A DNA stretch of 64,000 nt, from assembly GCA_035492455.1 (NCBI GenBank), contig DATJJE010000009.1:62001-126000 (forward strand). Reading direction: 5' to 3'. The notes beneath the pieces are model-generated. The model had not been told where the DNA came from. It searched no databases and saw only the letters and a program-made list of their open reading frames with translations. The translations under genes were made by a program, and so were the position numbers. Shown here piece by piece: positions 53,404 to 61,499 of this stretch. Numbering within the stretch: the first letter of the stretch is position 1; each line of letters starts with the position of its first letter. This DNA is from Gp6-AA40 sp035492455. Its GTDB lineage: Bacteria > Acidobacteriota > Vicinamibacteria > Vicinamibacterales > UBA2999.

Positions 53404-53681
53404 TACTTCCCCTTCGCTTTGCGGCGCTCCGCCCAGTACTTCCGCATCCGCTCCGACACCTGCTTGCGCTGCGCGGCCGACATGCCGCGACGTCGGCGCC
53501 TGCCCCGGCCTTCTGCACTCGCAGCGGCCTGCCCGTTGGCGGCGCCGGCGCGACGGCCGCGACCGAACAGCTCCGGGAACTCCGCCCGAATCGCCGCCTC
53601 TTCCTGATGCAATTGCTCGAGCCGCGCAATTGCGCCAAGTCGAGCGAGGCGGCGCAGTTGCTCCTGATTGAGAGTTGCCAC
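53403..53681 (-). CDS. Small basic protein, possibly nucleic-acid binding
   Basis: 92 residues. N-terminal helix LNQEQLRRLARLGAIARLEQLHQEE, then a Gly/Ala/Arg linker with a run of arginines (GRGRRRRRG), and a C-terminal MSAAQRKQVSERMRKYWAERRK. The tail resembles a recurrent bacterial S-x-x-x-R-x-x-I/V-S-x-x-x-x-x-x-W motif found on small basic proteins, suggestive of DNA binding. GTG start follows the deoC stop by three bases, with AAGGA upstream. Function unknown. Confidence 0.6.
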   Translation of the reverse strand: MATLNQEQLRRLARLGAIARLEQLHQEEAAIRAEFPELFGRGRRAGAANGQAAASAEGRGRRRRRGMSAAQRKQVSERMRKYWAERRKAKGK

Positions 53682-53684
53682 GCG

Positions 53685-54560
53685 TCAATATCCTTTCGTC
53701 GCAGCCATCGGCTGCTTTCCTTGCAATTCCTGGACGATGCGCACCCCGGCGCTCGCACCAATGCGGGTGGCACCCGCCGCGACCATTGCCTTTAGACCTT
53801 CCAGGTCGCGCACGCCACCCGCCGCCTTCACTCCCATCTCTTCGCCGACCACACGGCGCATCAGCGCCACGTCCGCCGCGGTGGCACCGCCCGGGCCGAA
53901 ACCGGTCGATGTCTTGACATAATCAGCGGCGGCCGCTTTTGCCAGTGTGCAAGCCGTGATCTTCTCATCGTCGGTCAGCAGCGCGGCTTCGATAATCACT
54001 TTGCTCAGCGCCCCCGCCTCACGACACGGAAACGTCACCGCTTCGATGTCACGTTCGACGATGCGCAGATCCCCGGACTTGAGAGCACCAACGTTGATGA
54101 CCATGTCGATTTCGCGTGCCCCGTCGAAGATGGCGCGCCTCGTCTCGTAGTGCTTCGTGTCGGGGGTAGTTGCGCCGAGTGGAAAGCCTACGACAGAACA
54201 CACCTTGACGCCGCTTCCCTGCAGCAGCGACGTACAGAGCACCACCCAGGTCGGATTCACGCACACGCTCGCGAACTTGTATTCGGCGGCCTCGCGGCAG
54301 AGCCCTTCGATGTCCCTGCGCGTCGCATCGGGTTTGAGCAGCGTGTGGTCGATCATCGACGCCACGCCACCAGGCGCTCCGCCGCTTGCATGAAGTCCAA
54401 GCCGCGTCGCCCCGGCGTCGAGGACGCCGCGGAGGCGATCGGGGCAGCATTCGTACAGCAGCGAATGGCACGAGCAGCGCGACGGCGCCGGCGCCGATTC
54501 GCTGGCGGCGATTTCCTCAACGATGATCTGGATGAGACGCTGCAGATCGAGTGGCTGCAT
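53685..54560 (-). CDS. deoC: Deoxyribose-phosphate aldolase with N-terminal extension
   Basis: Class I aldolase, 291 residues versus ~220-250 usual. The core (IDHTLLKPDATRRDI, FASVCVNPTWV, VKVCSVVGFPLG, KVIIEAALLTDDEK, DYVKTSTGFGPGGAT with the Schiff-base Lys) is complete. About 65 extra N-terminal residues include an amphipathic helix (LDLQRLIQIIVEEIAAS), a short linker and a Cys-rich stretch (CSCHSLLYECCPDRL). Such helices target enzymes into bacterial microcompartments. Its ATG overlaps the rpiB stop (TGATG), so the two are co-translated. See findings. Confidence 0.92.
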   Translation of the reverse strand: MQPLDLQRLIQIIVEEIAASESAPAPSRCSCHSLLYECCPDRLRGVLDAGATRLGLHASGGAPGGVASMIDHTLLKPDATRRDIEGLCREAAEYKFASVCVNPTWVVLCTSLLQGSGVKVCSVVGFPLGATTPDTKHYETRRAIFDGAREIDMVINVGALKSGDLRIVERDIEAVTFPCREAGALSKVIIEAALLTDDEKITACTLAKAAAADYVKTSTGFGPGGATAADVALMRRVVGEEMGVKAAGGVRDLEGLKAMVAAGATRIGASAGVRIVQELQGKQPMAATKGY

Positions 54561-55195
54561 CAGAGCTGCTGACGGAGCTCCAGGTCGCGGATCTTCAGGA
54601 GCCTGCGGATATAGCGCGGTTCCCGCATGGGCGTGCTCAGAAACGTGTCCACGATTTCGAGCGCGTCGGCAGCCGACACGAGCGTGGATCCGAGCGCCAG
54701 GACGTGGGCGCCGTTGTGTTCGCGCGCGTATCGTGCCAGCGTCCGATCGGTGCACATTGCCGCCCGGACGCCGCGGACCTTATTCGCGGCAATCGTCGAA
54801 CCAAGGCCGGCGCCGTCGATCGCAATGCCGGCATCCGCCTCTCCGCGCACCACCTGCACGGCGACAGCCGCCGCGGTATCGGGATAATCAACGGGATCGC
54901 TGCTGTCCGTGCCGAGATCGTGCACAGCAGTGCCGCGCCCGCGCAGATGCGCCACAATCGCCGCCTTCAGCTTCACCGACGTGTGATCGCCCGCAATCGC
55001 CACGGTCCGAACGTCAGCACGCGGGGCCAGCAAAGCCTCGTCCGCGTCGCCGCTCTCACGCACGACAGCGATGCGTCGCGCTTTCAACGTATCCGCCGCG
55101 AGCGGCGTGACATGCCCGCCGGACACGAGCGCCACGGTACTGCCGTACTCGAGGACGCGCGCATCGGCTTCCGTGATCATCTGAAAGCGCTTCAT
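54560..55195 (-). CDS. rpiB: RpiB/LacAB-type sugar-phosphate isomerase with N-terminal extension
   Basis: 211 residues versus ~150 for plain RpiB. The core is clear: AIAGDHTSVKLKAAIVAHL, HDLGTDSSDPVDYPDTA, AANKVRGVRAAMCTD, HNGAHVLALG. The position of the catalytic Cys (GICGTGIG in RpiB) reads IAIDGAGLGS, i.e. Asp, so the chemistry may differ. The first ~55 residues (ITEADARVLEYGSTVALVSGGHVTPLAADTLKARRIAVV, about 39 residues) resemble the N-terminal segment of EutT-like microcompartment proteins. Divergent from hpt; first gene of rpiB-deoC. Confidence 0.85.
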   Translation of the reverse strand: MKRFQMITEADARVLEYGSTVALVSGGHVTPLAADTLKARRIAVVRESGDADEALLAPRADVRTVAIAGDHTSVKLKAAIVAHLRGRGTAVHDLGTDSSDPVDYPDTAAAVAVQVVRGEADAGIAIDGAGLGSTIAANKVRGVRAAMCTDRTLARYAREHNGAHVLALGSTLVSAADALEIVDTFLSTPMREPRYIRRLLKIRDLELRQQL

Positions 55196-55205
55196 CCGGG
55201 CGAGT

Positions 55206-55730
55206 ATGTTAGTTTACTTTCCGGTGAACGTTCTCATCGCCGCCGACGACATCCAGCAGCGCGTCAGATCGCTCGCGCAGGAGATCCATCGCGATCATCC
55301 GGACGGTGTGCATCTGGTCTGCGTCCTGAAAGGTGCGTTCGTATTCCTGTCCGACCTGGCGCGCCAGCTCCCCGGATCGACAACGCTCGATTTCATGGCC
55401 GTATCGAGCTACGGTACCAGTACCAAGTCCTCCGGACAGGTGCAGGTGCTGAAGGATCTCGACAGCGCCATCGAAGGGCGCGATGTCCTCATCGTCGAAG
55501 ACATTGTCGATACGGGTCTGACGCTGACGTATCTGCAGGATATTCTGCGCGCCCGCGCACCGCGACAGTTGCGCACCGCCTGTTTGCTCAGCAAACCGTC
55601 GCGCCGCAAGATTGACGTCAAGGTCGAGTACGTCGGTTTCACCATCGAGGACCGATTCGTGGTTGGATACGGATTGGACTATGCCGAGCAGTACCGGAAC
55701 CTCCCGTACATCGCCGTCATCGGCGATTAG
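55206..55730 (+). CDS. hpt: Hypoxanthine phosphoribosyltransferase
   Basis: Purine salvage: hypoxanthine or guanine + PRPP to nucleotide. 174 residues. VCVLKGAFVFLSDLAR and the PRPP loop VLIVEDIVDTGLTL are intact, with VDVKVEYVGF and VGYGLDYAEQYRNLPYI near the end. ATG 55206 or GTG 55223 may be the start; the latter fits homologues (NVLIAADDIQQRV) and lies after TATGTT without a Shine-Dalgarno. Confidence 0.93.
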   Translation: MLVYFPVNVLIAADDIQQRVRSLAQEIHRDHPDGVHLVCVLKGAFVFLSDLARQLPGSTTLDFMAVSSYGTSTKSSGQVQVLKDLDSAIEGRDVLIVEDIVDTGLTLTYLQDILRARAPRQLRTACLLSKPSRRKIDVKVEYVGFTIEDRFVVGYGLDYAEQYRNLPYIAVIGD

Positions 55731-57069
55731 AGTTTTCCCTCCGGGACCGAAACCTTCCCTCCTCAACACCCTCACGTATCGGCCCGGCCGCGACCCGCTG
55801 GTGTTCTTTTCGAACCTCGCGCGGGAGTACGGCGATCTCGCCTATCTGCGCATGGGCGGAGAGCACCTGTTCATCGCCAGCGATCCGGCGGTGATCAAGG
55901 ACGTACTCGTTACGCACAACCAGAACTTTCACAAGAGCCGCGGTCTCGAGCGCGTCAAAGTGCTCCTTGGTGAAGGACTGCTGACCAGCGAGGACAGCTT
56001 TCATCTTCGCCAGCGGCGGCTCATACAACCCGCCTTTCACCGCGATCGCATCGCTGCCTACGCGCAGACGATGGTGGCGTATGCGGATCGCATCCGTAAC
56101 GGATGGTCGGAAGGCGCGACGTACGACATCGCACGCGAGATGTCGCGCCTTACGTTGCTTATCGTCGGAAAGACACTGTTCGACACCGATGTCGAGTCCC
56201 AGGCGCGCGACGTCGGCGAGGCGATGAGCGGGCTGATGGAATCCTTCTGGATGACGATGCTGCCGTTTGGCGAGTATCTGCACTACCTCCCTGTGCCGTA
56301 TCTGCGACGGGGGCAGAAGGCGCGCGAGCGGCTGGATCGCGTCATCTACGGCATGATCCGCGAGCGCCGCGCCACCCTCGGCGACCGCGGCGACCTGTTG
56401 TCGATGCTGCTGATGGCGCAGGACGACGAGGACAAAGGTCGCGGAATGACGGACAAGCAGGTGCGCGACGAGGCGATGACCATCTTCCTCGCGGGTCATG
56501 AGACCACCGCAAATGCGTTGACGTGGACGTGGTATCTGCTCAGCCAGTCGCCGGAAGTCGAGCGGCGGGTGCACGAGGAAGTCGACCGCGTCCTCGGCGA
56601 CCGGCTGCCCACGGTAGCTGACGTCGAACGGCTTCCCTGCGTCACGCGCGTCGTCACGGAATCGATGCGGCTTTACCCGCCGGCGTGGCTGATCGGACGC
56701 CGCGCCGTGAATGAGTACCGCATCGGCGACTACTACGTGCCGCCGCGCGCCATCATCGTGATGAGCCAGTGGATCGTGCACCGCGACCCGAGGCATTACG
56801 CGGATCCGGACCGCTTCGATCCTGATCGCTGGACGTCCGAATTCAAAGCCGCGTTGCCGCGGTTTGCGTACTTCCCGTTCGGCGGCGGGCCGCGCCAGTG
56901 CATCGGCGAGTCGTTCGCATGGATGGAGCTGGTGCTGCTGGTGGCCACGATCGCGCAACGATGGCGCTTCGAGATCGTACCCGGGCATCCAGTCGTGCCG
57001 AATGCGGCGGTCACCCTTCGCCCCAGGCACGGGATGAAAATGATCGCTACCGCCCGACGGCCGCGCTGA
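55681..57069 (+). CDS. Cytochrome P450
   Basis: About 462 residues, soluble bacterial P450. I-helix oxygen motif LAGHETTANALTW, K-helix ESMRLYPP (ExxR), PERF-like DPDRFDPDRW, and heme ligand loop FGGGPRQCIGESFA with the axial Cys. Similar overall to CYP4/CYP102-like heme domains; the substrate is unknown and no reductase or ferredoxin is adjacent. The best in-frame start, ATG 55681, is inside hpt; conserved sequence begins at FPPGPKPSLL just after the hpt stop, so a non-ATG start near 55726 is possible. Its end overlaps the convergent amidohydrolase by 23 bases. Confidence 0.9.
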   Translation: MPSSTGTSRTSPSSAIRVFPPGPKPSLLNTLTYRPGRDPLVFFSNLAREYGDLAYLRMGGEHLFIASDPAVIKDVLVTHNQNFHKSRGLERVKVLLGEGLLTSEDSFHLRQRRLIQPAFHRDRIAAYAQTMVAYADRIRNGWSEGATYDIAREMSRLTLLIVGKTLFDTDVESQARDVGEAMSGLMESFWMTMLPFGEYLHYLPVPYLRRGQKARERLDRVIYGMIRERRATLGDRGDLLSMLLMAQDDEDKGRGMTDKQVRDEAMTIFLAGHETTANALTWTWYLLSQSPEVERRVHEEVDRVLGDRLPTVADVERLPCVTRVVTESMRLYPPAWLIGRRAVNEYRIGDYYVPPRAIIVMSQWIVHRDPRHYADPDRFDPDRWTSEFKAALPRFAYFPFGGGPRQCIGESFAWMELVLLVATIAQRWRFEIVPGHPVVPNAAVTLRPRHGMKMIATARRPR

Positions 57070-58441
57070 CCTTTGCGGCCCAGGACTTCGATTCGCGCAG
57101 AACAGCGGCGCGATCGAGCGTCAGGACCCTTTTATTTCGCATCAGGACCTTGCCGTTGACGATCGTCGTCTGCACGTCGTCACCACGCGTCACATACACA
57201 AGGTGTGAGACAGGGTCGTACATGGGCGACTGACGCGCAGCGCTCATGCTGACGATGATGAGATCGGCGCGCTTGCCCGGTTCGAGCGAGCCGATCTGCT
57301 TTTCCATTCCGAGTACTCTTGCGCCGCCGATCGTCGCCATCCGCAGGGCCGTGCTGGCACTGACGGCCGTCGGATCGGACGTCGCCACCTTGGCGAGGAA
57401 TGACGCGGTGCGCATTGCCTCGAACATGTCGAGATCGTTGTTGCTCGCGGCACCGTCGGTACCCAGACCGACAGCGACGTCCGCGGCCAGATACGCTTTG
57501 ACAGGTGCGATGCCGCTGGCCAGTTTCATGTTGCTCTCGGGGTTATGTGAGACGCCGACACCACGAGCTTTCAGCAGCGCCATGTCCGCGTCGTTGACCC
57601 ACACCGCGTGCGCAGCGACAACGCCGGGACCGAGAAAGCCGAGCGATTCGAGGTAGGAGACGACAGTAGGAAACCCCCGCTCTCTGGCGGTCATCGTCTC
57701 CGCCTGCGTTTCGGCGACGTGGATCAGCGTCGGCACGTGATAGCGAACGGATAACTCGCGCGCGGCTTTGAGAGTGGGGGTGTCGTTGGTGTAAATCGCG
57801 TGGGGTGCAACAGCGGGAGTGATGAGCGCGTCGTTTTCGAACGCCTTGATGAACGCTTCCGTGCGCGCCAGGCCCTCCGCAGGTGTCTTCGCGTCCGCGA
57901 CGGGGAACTGAATGACCGTTTCCCCGAGCACCCCGCGCAGTCCGGCTGCCTTGGTCTCCTTCGCGATCTCCTCCTCGAAGTAATACATGTCGGTGAACGT
58001 GGTCGTTCCAGACTCGATCATCTCGAGCGCGGCAAGCCGCGTACCGGCACGTACGAAGTCCGGCGAGACCGTCTTCGACTCCGCGGGAAAGATGTACTTC
58101 GTCAGCCACTGTTCCAGCGCGAGGTCGTCGGCCAAGCCGCGGAAGAGGACCATCGGCGCGTGCGTGTGGGTGTTGACGAGACCGGGCATGACGACCTGCC
58201 CTGCGGCGTCAATCGTCTCGCGAGCGCGGAACTGGCGGCGGATGTTCTCGGGTGTATCGACCGCGACAATGTTGCCGCCGTCAACGGCGACGCTGCCCGG
58301 ATTGAGGATGCGGTTCGAGCCGTCGACCGTCACAACGATGCCGTTGGCGACCAGCAGCGACACCTGCCTCGGCGCCTGCGCGCGCACAACAACAACCGCC
58401 ACGGCGACAAGCGCCGACGCAACAACAGTTTTCACGCGCAT
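57047..58441 (-). CDS. Exported amidohydrolase, MTA/SAH deaminase-like
   Basis: 464 residues. Signal-like N-terminus (KTVVASALVAVAVVVVRAQ) is unusual for this family, which is normally cytosolic. Metal-binding motifs: VMPGLVNTHTHAPMVLFRG, HVAETQAE, VAAHAVWV, and GTDGAASNNDLDMFEAMR, all matching the 5-methylthioadenosine/S-adenosylhomocysteine deaminase (MtaD) and related chlorohydrolase group. Substrate is unproven; export suggests nucleoside scavenging or another amine substrate. A 9-mer repeat tract separates it from upp. Confidence 0.85.
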   Translation of the reverse strand: MRVKTVVASALVAVAVVVVRAQAPRQVSLLVANGIVVTVDGSNRILNPGSVAVDGGNIVAVDTPENIRRQFRARETIDAAGQVVMPGLVNTHTHAPMVLFRGLADDLALEQWLTKYIFPAESKTVSPDFVRAGTRLAALEMIESGTTTFTDMYYFEEEIAKETKAAGLRGVLGETVIQFPVADAKTPAEGLARTEAFIKAFENDALITPAVAPHAIYTNDTPTLKAARELSVRYHVPTLIHVAETQAETMTARERGFPTVVSYLESLGFLGPGVVAAHAVWVNDADMALLKARGVGVSHNPESNMKLASGIAPVKAYLAADVAVGLGTDGAASNNDLDMFEAMRTASFLAKVATSDPTAVSASTALRMATIGGARVLGMEKQIGSLEPGKRADLIIVSMSAARQSPMYDPVSHLVYVTRGDDVQTTIVNGKVLMRNKRVLTLDRAAVLRESKSWAAKVSAAVGR

Positions 58442-58453
58442 GCCGGCATTCTA

Positions 58454-58525
58454 GAACCCATTGAACCCATTGAACCCACTGAACCCCATGAACCTATTGA
58501 ACCCCCTGAACCCCATGAACCTATG
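58454..58525 (+). repeat. Eight tandem 9-mers between amidohydrolase and upp
   Basis: Eight consecutive nine-base units of the form GAACCCATT/GAACCCACT/GAACCCCAT/GAACCTATT/GAACCCCCT/GAACCTATG. The last unit contributes the TATG of the upp -10 box TATGAT (58522-58527). Confidence 0.85.
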
Positions 58526-58527
58526 AT
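58522..58527 (+). promoter_or_regulatory. -10 box of upp
   Basis: TATGAT ends six bases before GTG 58534, so transcription should start at the start codon. It is formed at the border of the last 9-mer repeat. Confidence 0.5.
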
Positions 58528-58533
58528 GTGTAC

Positions 58534-59157
58534 GTGCCCGTTCACATCATCGACCATCCTCTCGTCCAGGACGCCTTGATGGAACTGCGCGACGTCCGCA
58601 CGCCGCCGCCCGAGTTCCGCCGCGCCGCCAATCGCATCTCCGTTCTGCTCGCTGCTGAAGCGCTGAAAGACGTGCCGTCCCGCAGCCACACCGTCGAGAC
58701 ACCGCTCGGACCGGCGGACGGTCTCGTCGTCTCGGGCGACGTTGTCGTCGTGCCCGTGCTGCGCGCGGGCCTCGGCATGCTCGACGCGGTGCTCGAGCTC
58801 GTGCCGACAGCGCGCGTCGGACACATCGGCCTGCAGCGCGACGAGGCGACGGCGATTGCGTCGAAGTACTACACGAAGCTGCCGCGCGACCTCGGCGACA
58901 GTTTCGTGTTGATGATCGACCCGATGCTTGCCACCGGTGGAAGCGCGGTCGCGGCCATCGATCTACTCAAGGCCGCCGGCGCGCGCACGCTGCGCATCAT
59001 CTGCATCGTCGCGGCGCCGGAAGGGATTGCGCTGGTCGAGCAGCATCACCCCGAGGTCGCCGTGTATACGCCGGTCATCGATCGCGAACTGAATCCGCAC
59101 AAATACATCGTGCCGGGGCTGGGAGACTTCGGCGATCGCCTGTACGGGACGACGTAG
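58534..59157 (+). CDS. upp: Uracil phosphoribosyltransferase
   Basis: Pyrimidine salvage: uracil + PRPP to UMP. 207 residues. VHIIDHPLVQDALMELRD at the start, VVVVPVLRAGLGMLDAVL, and the PRPP loop LMIDPMLATGGSAVAAI are typical. The C-terminal uracil-binding end is KYIVPGLGDFGDRLYGT. GTG 58534 fits homologues better than GTG 58528. Confidence 0.94.
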   Translation: MPVHIIDHPLVQDALMELRDVRTPPPEFRRAANRISVLLAAEALKDVPSRSHTVETPLGPADGLVVSGDVVVVPVLRAGLGMLDAVLELVPTARVGHIGLQRDEATAIASKYYTKLPRDLGDSFVLMIDPMLATGGSAVAAIDLLKAAGARTLRIICIVAAPEGIALVEQHHPEVAVYTPVIDRELNPHKYIVPGLGDFGDRLYGTT

Positions 59158-59184
59158 CCGCTGTGCTAGACTGAAATTTCGTCC

Positions 59185-59259
59185 GGGCGCTTGGCTCAGC
59201 GGTAGAGCATCGCCTTCACACGGCGGGGGTCAGTGGTTCGAATCCACTAGCGCCCACCA
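59185..59259 (+). tRNA. tRNA-Val (CAC)
   Basis: Acceptor arms GGGCGCT/AGCGCCC, D-arm GGCTCAGCGGTAGAGC, anticodon loop TTCACAC (anticodon CAC), T-arm GTGGTTCGAATCCAC, encoded CCA. TAGACT at 59167-59172 is a likely -10. A six-pair hairpin (CAACTC/GAGTTG) follows at ~59262. Confidence 0.95.
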
Positions 59260-59472
59260 TTCAACTCTTTCGGCGAGTTGTGGTGACCAACGCGGTCGAA
59301 GTCCTTCGGCCGCTATTTCTTCTCCTGCAGCGCCACCTCGCCGGTTATGTCCGAGCCGCACTACGTCGCAGACACGAAACGGCTTTCGTCGTCTGTTTGC
59401 CGGTCGATCATGTCAGTAATTCGCTGTATTCGTGTTTCGCCGCTCGACGTTTTACGCTCTGCCCTTCTGTTA

Positions 59473-59721
59473 ATGCCATCAGCCACATTGAAATCTGTGT
59501 CCATCGATCGTGCTGCCGTCCTGCTGCAGAAAAGCCGGCGCACGATCTACAACCGCATTCACGATCGGAAGCTCGAGACGATCCGTATCGGCGTGTCGCA
59601 GCGCGTCACGCTCGAATCCCTGTATCGGCAACCGGAGTTCGTCCATCAACAGCGATTACTCGAGTACCTGCGGGCGCATGCGCCTCAGACAGGACCGCGC
59701 ACCGGAGGCAGTCCGTCATGA
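59473..59721 (+). CDS. Small helix-turn-helix DNA-binding protein
   Basis: 82 residues. A winged-HTH/excisionase-type domain: VSIDRAAVLLQKSRRTIYNRIHDRKLETIRIG followed by a wing QRVTLESLY. Likely a transcription factor or recombination directionality factor-like protein. The frame is open to 59347, but the domain starts near MPSATLKS (ATG 59473). It lies ~210 bases after tRNA-Val and overlaps the coiled-coil gene by four bases. The intervening 213 bases hold a post-tRNA hairpin and nothing else recognisable. Confidence 0.7.
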   Translation: MPSATLKSVSIDRAAVLLQKSRRTIYNRIHDRKLETIRIGVSQRVTLESLYRQPEFVHQQRLLEYLRAHAPQTGPRTGGSPS

Positions 59722-59912
59722 CCACTCGAGATGTCAGCGTGGATCAGTTGCGTGACGAGAATGCACGGCTGCGCAGGCAGCTTGTGCGGCTGCGCTCCGC
59801 AAACGAAGAACTGTCCGAAGACAACGGCCACCTTCGGGGTTCTGCAATCTGCTGGAGAAAGCTGTATGAGGCCGCGCTGCAATCGTTGGGCGACTTGCGG
59901 CCGCGGCCCTGA
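59718..59912 (+). CDS. Small coiled-coil protein
   Basis: 64 residues. DQLRDENARLRRQLVRLRSANEELSEDNGHLR (32 residues) is a clear heptad-repeat coiled coil with Leu at regular seven-residue spacing, ending in a Trp-containing tail. ATG overlaps the HTH gene's stop (ATGA), so they are co-translated. Possibly a dimerisation partner of the HTH protein. No family recognised. Confidence 0.6.
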   Translation: MTTRDVSVDQLRDENARLRRQLVRLRSANEELSEDNGHLRGSAICWRKLYEAALQSLGDLRPRP

Positions 59913-59953
59913 CGCACGCAAACTCACCAACCGGTCTGCGCGCGCCTGACTCG

Positions 59954-61429
59954 CTACGGCGCGGCGCACGCAAAGTTGGCGGCGTCGTCAATGCTGCCCG
60001 TGCCCTTATATTTCGCCACCTGCGGATACGGGCAGAGCGGCCGCGTGCGATCGACCTTCCCGTCCTTCACGTGTGACGCGACCATCGCGTCCGGCGCCTT
60101 GCCGTGTTCGACCCATTGCTCCAGCGCGCCCATTTTGTCGAACACGTTCGGGCCTTCCCCGCCGCCGCAGTGGCCCATGCCAGGTTCCAGAAAGAACCGC
60201 ACGCTGTTTGACGCCTTCGTTGGGCCGCCCATCACATCGACGACGCTCTGGTAGTACTTGATGGTGTTGAGCGTGGGCACCTGTGGATCGCTCCAGCCGT
60301 GATACAGCAGGAGCTTCCCGCCGTGCGCGAAGAACGCCTGCATGTTCGGATCGGTGGCGTTCATGATCAGGTTTTCGGGACGGTTCCCTCGCTCCACGTC
60401 GCTGTCGAAGTTGAACGTCTTCCAATCCCAGTTCGGATCCTTGAAGACGACGTACTTGTATTGGTCGTAGATGTTGTTGGCAGGCTCCGGGCCGGCGGCC
60501 TGGACGCCCCACCCCAATTCGGTCCCCGGCACGAACGACGAGAACAACTCCTTGCCGGTACGCGGGTTTCGCGCCGGTGAGTAGATCTGCTTCACCGCCG
60601 CGATCTGAGGTGCGGTCAGGCACGAGGGACCGTCGTCGCCCTTGCAGGCGAGCACAGCGGGATCGAAGCTGCACTGTCTCGGATCGTCAATCAGACCGTC
60701 CTTGACGCCGTCGCGTGCGTCGCATGCGGCGACAGCCGCCTGATGGATGATCGGGTACTTGCTCGGCGGGATGTAGCGCGCCGGATCCTTCAGCACGGCG
60801 TCAGCGATCCACAGCGAGATGGCGGTGCGATTGGCCGGCGCGCCGGCGATGATGCCGTCGTAATCGTCGGGGAACATCTGCGCTTCCTTCAGTCCCTGCC
60901 TGCCGCCGGTTGAACAGCCGTTCCAGTACGACAGCCGCGGCGCGGAGCCGTAGAAGTTGCTGATCACCTGCTTGGCCTTGACCGTCATCTCGTGCTCGGA
61001 GCGCCAGGCGAAGTCGGTCAGCTTCTCGGGATGACCGAGCGCGAAGGTGCCTCGGCCACCGACGTGGCCGGTATCGGTTGAGGCCGTCGCATAGCCCGCG
61101 CGGAGCGCTTCAGCCATGGCGCTGTAACTGATCACACCTGCCCACCCGCCATTGCCCACGGCCTGAAACTTTCCGTTCCAGCCGGTGGCGGGCAGCCATA
61201 CTTCCACTTTGATGTCGGAATCGCTGGAGGGCTTCAGCGTCGCCGCCACGCGGCAGAACGCGGGAAGATTCTTGAACGTCTCGAACGAGCCCGCCGTCAC
61301 CAGCGTGGCCGATGTGACGGTGGCGTCCTTCAGCGCGAGCGCCGCCAGTTGATCGCACGGCGCGGCAAGCGCCGGCACCGACATGCACGAGAGCGCGGCC
61401 AACACCGGTCCGATGATCCGAATCGTCAT
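59954..61429 (-). CDS. Tannase/feruloyl esterase family protein
   Basis: 491-residue exported serine hydrolase of the tannase/feruloyl esterase family. Signal peptide (RIIGPVLAALSCMSVPALA). Nucleophile in YWNGCSTGGRQGLKEAQ; Asp in YHGWSDPQVP; His in PGMGHCGGGEG. The lid-bearing middle part and Cys pairs (CDARDGVKDGLIDDPRQCSF, LACKGDDGPSC) are as in this family. Releases ferulic or gallic acid, or related aromatic esters, from plant matter; exact substrate unknown. GGAGG precedes ATG 61429. Confidence 0.9.
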   Translation of the reverse strand: MTIRIIGPVLAALSCMSVPALAAPCDQLAALALKDATVTSATLVTAGSFETFKNLPAFCRVAATLKPSSDSDIKVEVWLPATGWNGKFQAVGNGGWAGVISYSAMAEALRAGYATASTDTGHVGGRGTFALGHPEKLTDFAWRSEHEMTVKAKQVISNFYGSAPRLSYWNGCSTGGRQGLKEAQMFPDDYDGIIAGAPANRTAISLWIADAVLKDPARYIPPSKYPIIHQAAVAACDARDGVKDGLIDDPRQCSFDPAVLACKGDDGPSCLTAPQIAAVKQIYSPARNPRTGKELFSSFVPGTELGWGVQAAGPEPANNIYDQYKYVVFKDPNWDWKTFNFDSDVERGNRPENLIMNATDPNMQAFFAHGGKLLLYHGWSDPQVPTLNTIKYYQSVVDVMGGPTKASNSVRFFLEPGMGHCGGGEGPNVFDKMGALEQWVEHGKAPDAMVASHVKDGKVDRTRPLCPYPQVAKYKGTGSIDDAANFACAAP

Positions 61430-61457
61430 CGCCCCTCCAGTGCGCGCAGTATAAACA

Positions 61458-61489
61458 AAAAGGGCAGCCCGTAAGGACTGCCCTTTTTT
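61458..61489 (-). terminator. Intrinsic terminator
   Basis: AAAAGGGCAG (61458-61467) and CTGCCCTTTT (61478-61487), ten perfect pairs, with T-runs on both strands. It lies after the stop of the 61518-62063 gene on the minus strand and ends that transcript. Confidence 0.9.
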
Positions 61490-61499
61490 GCCTCGCACA

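Noticed and set aside
58454..58525. CRISPR or coding repeat (antisense Gly/Ser-rich peptide)
   Set aside because: 9-base tandem units without spacers; the peptide is a by-product of the repeat.
59262..59472. Duplicate tRNA end (att site) after tRNA-Val
   Set aside because: No copy of the tRNA-Val 3' end is visible in the following 4.7 kb; only a small hairpin follows.
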